Shown: piece by piece, positions 8,750 to 11,394 of the stretch | How the letters are laid out: the number at the start of each line of letters is the position of its first letter | Position numbering within the stretch: position 1 is the stretch's first letter | Notes under the pieces: generated by a model | Database searches by the model: none | Told to the model about the DNA's origin: nothing | The model's input: only the letters and a program-made list of their open reading frames with translations | Assembly (NCBI GenBank): GCA_003343765.1 | Contig: QAKO01000035.1 | Location: forward strand, 1 to 11,394 | DNA: 11,394 nt | Origin: Bacillota bacterium | GTDB lineage: Bacteria; Bacillota; Clostridia; Christensenellales; Borkfalkiaceae | Reading direction: 5' to 3' | Translations under genes and position numbers: made by a program

Positions 8750-8778
8750 CCGCCGCGCACCGCGCGGCGGTTTTTTTT
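8750..8778 (+). terminator. Intrinsic terminator of the lipoprotein gene
   Basis: CCGCCGCGC (8750-8758) pairs perfectly with GCGCGGCGG (8762-8770) around a three-base loop, followed at once by eight T residues (8771-8778). It lies 21 bases after the lipoprotein stop codon and is a textbook rho-independent terminator. Confidence 0.93.
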
Positions 8779-8797
8779 ATTAAAAGGGTCAACAAGA

Positions 8798-8851
8798 CTT
8801 GTCAAAAACTTTAAAAACGGGTAAAGTTTCTGCAAGAGTTTATAAGACAAG
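8798..8851 (+). repeat. Nested inverted repeats in the gap before the glycan genes
   Basis: An inner dyad, AAACTTTA (8806-8813) and TAAAGTTT (8822-8829), has an 8-base loop. It sits inside an outer 6-bp pair, CTTGTC (8798-8803) and GACAAG (8846-8851). As RNA this could fold into a two-part stem just before the hairpin at 8865. As DNA the inner dyad overlaps a candidate promoter -10 and could be an operator. Which reading applies cannot be decided by eye, and the AT-rich stems are weak. Confidence 0.35.
8799..8827 (+). promoter_or_regulatory. Candidate promoter for a short leader or small RNA
   Basis: TTGTCA (8799-8804, five of six consensus bases), a 17-base spacer and TAAAGT (8822-8827, four of six). 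Transcription would begin near 8834 and reach the hairpin at 8865-8896, giving an RNA of roughly 65 bases if terminated there. Confidence 0.35.
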
Positions 8852-8864
8852 CTTAAGATTTTAT

Positions 8865-8900
8865 CGGGCGCGGAAGAGCTGATTCTTCCGCGCCCGTTTT
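8865..8900 (+). terminator. Second terminator-like hairpin, possible attenuator
   Basis: CGGGCGCGGAAGA (8865-8877) pairs perfectly over 13 bp with TCTTCCGCGCCCG (8884-8896) around the loop GCTGAT, followed by TTTT and a pyrimidine-rich tail. It is stable and works only in the plus direction, because the minus-strand exit has no T run. It lies 87 bases after the first terminator, so it is either a back-up terminator, the end of a separate small RNA, or an attenuator ahead of the glycan genes at 9013. Confidence 0.68.
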
Positions 8901-8934
8901 CCTTCCTTTCCGATACCGCATATTTGGCCATGAT

Positions 8935-8962
8935 TTGACACAAACTGACATTAAAAGAAAAT
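8935..8962 (+). promoter_or_regulatory. Candidate promoter for the phosphoglycosyl transferase
   Basis: A perfect -35 TTGACA (8935-8940) is followed after 16 bases by GAAAAT (8957-8962), which matches four of six bases but lacks the important first T. It lies just past the second hairpin and would give a leader of about 44 bases. The TTG of this -35 is also the first in-frame start-like codon of the downstream reading frame, which argues against using it as a start. Confidence 0.36.
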
Positions 8963-8988
8963 TTCCGCGCAAAATTAACCTGCGGAAA
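8962..8988 (+). other. Weak leader hairpin before the phosphoglycosyl transferase
   Basis: TTTCCGC (8962-8968) and GCGGAAA (8982-8988) are perfect inverted copies, extendable by one G-U pair. The hairpin would end about 24 bases before the ATG at 9013, close to but not covering the ribosome binding site. No T run follows, so it is not a terminator. Confidence 0.28.
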
Positions 8989-9012
8989 AAACAAAAGAAA
9001 GGCGGTTTCGGA

Positions 9013-9705
9013 ATGAACAGAGCGTACATAAAATTCAAATATATTGCGGATTTTTTTCTGGCACTGATCGGGCTGATCCTTCTGTCCCCGCTGTTTGCGG
9101 GAGCAGCGATCGCCGTAAAATGCGAGAGCAAGGGAAAAGTTATCCTGAAACAGCGCCGCACGGGTCAATACGGAAAAAAATTTTACTGCTACAAATTCCG
9201 AACCATGGTCAGCGAGAATATTGTATTCGACAAAAATGCCAGCGTGATCCGCGACGACAACCCGCACCTGACAAAAGTCGGGAAATTTTTGCGCAAATTC
9301 AAAATGGACGAACTGCCGCAACTGATCAACGTACTCAAGGGCGATATGTGTCTGATCGCGCCCCGTCCCCTGCTCCCCGTTTACGACGGCGATTACGAGC
9401 CGTGGGAGCTGGTCAAATTTGAGATCCGACCGGGGATCACGGGTCTCGGGCAAGTGTGCGGAAACGGGTATCTCGACATGAAAGACAGAAAATATTACGA
9501 CGCCTATTACGCGATGCACGTATCTTTCGGACTGGATGTAAAGATTTTTTTCCGAACGCTGGGCGTGATCCTGTTCGGAGAAGCCCGCTATCTTCGCCCC
9601 GTCAGCAGGCAGGAATACAGGCGTTTAAAGCGGGAAGTCAAGCGATGTTATACCGTACAGCCCAAAACGGTGGCACATTTGCGCTCCTCTTTTGCAGACA
9701 GGTGA
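9013..9705 (+). CDS. Small monotopic phosphoglycosyl transferase (bacterial sugar transferase)
   Basis: The protein moves a sugar-1-phosphate from a nucleotide sugar to undecaprenyl phosphate at the inner membrane face, the first step of many capsule, exopolysaccharide and glycan pathways. At 230 residues it matches the small PglC-like class, without the extra membrane helices of WcaJ/WbaP. Visible are the N-terminal re-entrant hydrophobic helix (10-34) with the Ser25-Pro26 kink, QRRTG (47-51), YKFRTM (60-65), the catalytic Asp99-Glu100 pair in KMDELPQLINVL, APRPLLPVY (116-124) and RPGITGLGQV (139-148). The C-terminus beyond about 195 is basic and divergent. The ATG at 9013 is chosen because the family homology begins there and AAAGGCGG lies 7 bases upstream; an in-frame TTG at 8935 would add a basic 26-residue extension but coincides with a possible -35 box. 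The donor sugar cannot be read from sequence. The downstream glycosyltransferase starts 5 bases after the stop, so the two form one transcript. Confidence 0.93.
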   Translation: MNRAYIKFKYIADFFLALIGLILLSPLFAGAAIAVKCESKGKVILKQRRTGQYGKKFYCYKFRTMVSENIVFDKNASVIRDDNPHLTKVGKFLRKFKMDELPQLINVLKGDMCLIAPRPLLPVYDGDYEPWELVKFEIRPGITGLGQVCGNGYLDMKDRKYYDAYYAMHVSFGLDVKIFFRTLGVILFGEARYLRPVSRQEYRRLKREVKRCYTVQPKTVAHLRSSFADR

Positions 9706-9710
9706 ACGCC

Positions 9711-11001
9711 ATGCCCTATCCATATTCTGAAAACGGCAGACTGAAAGCCGCACAGATCATCGGAAACAGTTCTTTGGGCGGCGTAACGGAAAGCATTCTC
9801 AATTACTATCGGCACATGGACAAATCGCGCTGGCGCTTCGACTTTTTTATATATGAATCTTTCCCGAAAGAAAAAATTACTGCTTTGCAAGCTGACGCCA
9901 ATTCAGACCGAACGGGATCCGTTTTTCACGGAAAATCTGCCCCTGCCGAAAATCCGATATCTGAAAAGCACGAAAAAACGGGCGGCGAATCAATCCCGTC
10001 TTTGAAGGAGCGGTTGAACAGGATCGATCCCGAATCGCGCATTTACACGATTCCCCGCCTGGATACCCGTTTTTACAAGGCAATGCCTGCTTTAAAACGG
10101 CTGTTCTGCGAGGGAAACTATGCCGTAGCACATTCGCACATGACCGTCCTTTCCGCCTTTATTCTTCCGCCCGCGAAAAAGGCAGGAATACCCGTCCGCA
10201 TCTGCCATGCGCACAGTACTTTCGACAAAAATTCCGACCATTTTCTGATCAAAGCGGCGCTGCGGCCTTTTGCGGCAAAAGACGCAAACCTGTTGTTTGC
10301 CTGCGGTAAACTTGCGGCTCAAAGCCTGTTCCGCGATCGGGCTGACGATGCGATCCTGCTCCCGAACGCAATCGACCTTGAAAAGTTTAAGCCTTTTCCC
10401 GCCGCACGGCGGGCGGCCCTGCGTGAAAAATTAAACCTTTGCGGCTATACCTTTTTGTTTGTCGGAAGGTTTGCCCCGCAAAAAAATCTTTCCTTTCTGC
10501 TTGACGCCTTTGCACGGCTCTGCGAGATAATCCGATCTTCCGAAAGGAATTCGTCAAACCTGATCCCGCAAAACAAAATGCCTTTACTCGTACTCGTCGG
10601 CGACGGGGTCATGCGTCCGAAACTGGAAAAACAGGCCGAAACTCTTAAAATCGCAGATAAGATACGGTTTGTTCCGCCCTGCGATCCGCAGCCGTGGTAC
10701 CAGGCGGCAGACGTGTTTGTCCTGCCGTCGCTTTACGAAGGGCTGCCCTGTCGTGGCGGCGGAAGCCCAGGCGGCAAATCTTCCCTGTCTGTTTTCGGAC
10801 AGGATCGACCGCGGCGCGGATATTTGCCGCTTTGCCGAATTTCTGCCCTTGGATGCCGAACTGTGGGCAAAGCGCATGCTTTTGCCGCGCGACCGCAGGA
10901 GCGGCGGCATACGAAAATTGCGCGAAGGCGGCTACGATATCCGCTTGCAGGCACAAAAATTACAGGAAATTTACGACGCCGCGCTCGGGCGGGAACTTTG
11001 A
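9711..11001 (+). CDS. Family 4 glycosyltransferase, frameshifted in its EX7E motif
   Basis: A GT-B fold glycosyltransferase of the GT4/EpsF type, likely adding a sugar to the lipid-linked intermediate made by the upstream enzyme. The N-terminal part shows AQIIGNSSLGGVTESILNYY (14-33) with the donor-side Gly loop, VAHSHM (139-144), ICHAHST (164-170) and ACGKLA (197-202). The C-terminal part shows LLPNAIDLEKF (216-226), FVGRFAPQKN (250-259), LVGDG (295-299) and VFVLPSLYEGLP (335-346). The frame then breaks: an extra base in CCCT (10746-10749) moves the continuation VVAAEAQAANLPCLFSD into the next frame, which runs to TGA at 10999-11001. Restored, the product is 429 residues, the usual size. As written, the first frame continues to 11036 with an Arg-rich 95-residue tail unlike the family (441 residues in all). 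AGGTG overlapping the upstream stop serves as ribosome site. Unusual insertions lie near 57-110 and 271-290. It may be a pseudogene or a sequencing error. Confidence 0.9.
10746..10749 (+). other. Single-base frameshift in the glycosyltransferase
   Basis: Before this point the family sequence LPSLYEGLP is read in one frame. From GTC at 10750 the expected continuation VVAAEAQAANLP is read one base further on. Dropping one base from CCCT restores E-x7-E (Glu343 and the Glu eight residues later) exactly, so the evidence for one inserted base is direct. The site is a short C run, a common place for both slippage mutation and base-calling error. Confidence 0.88.
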
Positions 11002-11089
11002 TTTCACATACAGAAGATCGGGCGCAAAATGTATAAAGAAAGCCGCACCTGCACAAACTGAAAACGCGGAAAACGCAACGGAGGCTAAC

Positions 11090-11394
11090 ATGGAAGAAAT
11101 CAAATCCGGGAGCGAATTGCTTGCGGAAGTTTACAGGAATACGCACTACGCGCTGCAGTCCATATCGGACATTCTGCCCGAAACGGAAGACGAAGCGCTG
11201 AAAGAAGAACTCAAAAAAATGCACGACGGTTACGAGAAAATTTCAGGAAAAGCGGCTCTGTATGCACGCGAAAACAATATCGAGATCAAGGAGCCTGGCC
11301 CTATTAAAAAGGCCATGATGTGGGGTTCTATCAAGATGAGCACGCTCAAGGACAATTCCCGCGCGCACATCGCCGAAATGATGACGCAGGGTAC
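11090..11394 (+). CDS. Small helical protein, ferritin-like hypothetical (partial)
   Basis: The gene starts at ATG 11090 with GGAGG five bases upstream and is cut by the window end after 101 codons. The product is charged and Met-rich, with no signal peptide or membrane segment. Likely helices are IKSGSELLAEVYRNTHYALQ (4-23), a Glu/Lys helix about 31-64, and KKAMMWGSIKMSTLKD (73-88) followed by SRAHIAEMMTQGT. The pattern of an N-terminal SGSELLAEVY, a central DGYEKISGKA and a late HIAEMMxQGT resembles, from memory, a small conserved hypothetical protein common in Clostridia with a probable ferritin-like four-helix bundle. Metal ligands are not certain; Glu, His19, His45 and His93 are candidates only. 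It lies 88 bases after the glycosyltransferase with no clear terminator between. A weak TATAAA (11032-11037) without a good -35 could start it separately. A role in glycan synthesis is not suggested. Confidence 0.78.
   Translation, partial: MEEIKSGSELLAEVYRNTHYALQSISDILPETEDEALKEELKKMHDGYEKISGKAALYARENNIEIKEPGPIKKAMMWGSIKMSTLKDNSRAHIAEMMTQG

Noticed and set aside
8799..8882. Possible 27-residue basic leader peptide starting at TTG 8799 and stopping in the hairpin loop
   Set aside because: No convincing ribosome site precedes the TTG, its first bases coincide with a candidate -35 box, and it has no run of a single regulatory codon as in classical attenuators.
8746..9519. Minus-strand open frame of 257 codons over the gap and the phosphoglycosyl transferase
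   Set aside because: It runs through two terminator hairpins and is antisense to an enzyme with all family motifs. No membrane, signal or domain feature supports it.
11029..11061. Ten-residue open frame starting at ATG 11029
   Set aside because: No ribosome site and too short to support; its ATG overlaps a weak TATAAA-like sequence.
1..11394. CRISPR arrays, defence islands, mobile elements, tRNA or rRNA genes
   Set aside because: No regularly spaced repeats, transposase or integrase motifs, terminal repeats, or cloverleaf or rRNA signatures were seen on either strand. AddAB is a core repair system and not by itself a sign of a defence island.

Overview
The window looks like chromosomal DNA from a Gram-positive anaerobe of the Bacillota, most likely the class Clostridia. 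The evidence is an AddAB-type recombinational nuclease (not RecBCD), purine-rich GGAGG-like ribosome binding sites, a lipobox lipoprotein with a short Lys-rich signal peptide, and a small helical protein of a kind I associate with clostridia. Placement below class is not supported by what can be seen. There are no rRNA or tRNA genes, insertion sequences, integrases or CRISPR repeats.

Left half (68-7462), all on the minus strand. Read 5' to 3' it is addB, addA (joined by a 4-base ATGA overlap) and then an unrecognised three-helix membrane protein with a Lys-rich linker. The membrane protein starts at a GTG with a strong GGAGGT site and has its own possible -10 box. AddA is complete, with all UvrD-type helicase motifs and a C-terminal nuclease. 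AddB keeps the nuclease residues and the four iron-sulfur cysteines but has no N-terminal Walker A loop, as in RexB proteins.

Divergent control region (7463-7630). An extended -10 promoter fires left into addBA, and a good TTTACA-17-TATACT promoter fires right. A 7-bp inverted repeat covers the -35 of the rightward promoter.

Right half (7631-11394), all on the plus strand. It starts with a secreted lipoprotein of unknown function closed by a strong terminator. Next comes a structured 284-base gap with two terminator-like hairpins, a nested dyad and two candidate promoters. Then follow a small monotopic phosphoglycosyl transferase and a family 4 glycosyltransferase, 5 bases apart. They could act in sequence on an undecaprenyl-phosphate-linked glycan: the first loads a sugar-phosphate and the second adds another sugar. 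The second gene has a single-base frameshift inside its EX7E catalytic motif, so as written it encodes a truncated enzyme with a nonsense tail. The window ends within a small, probably all-helical protein gene.

I do not see a convincing new multi-gene system. The observations most worth checking are the frameshift in the glycosyltransferase, the structured gap before the glycan genes, and the RexB-like AddB with an intact iron-sulfur staple.
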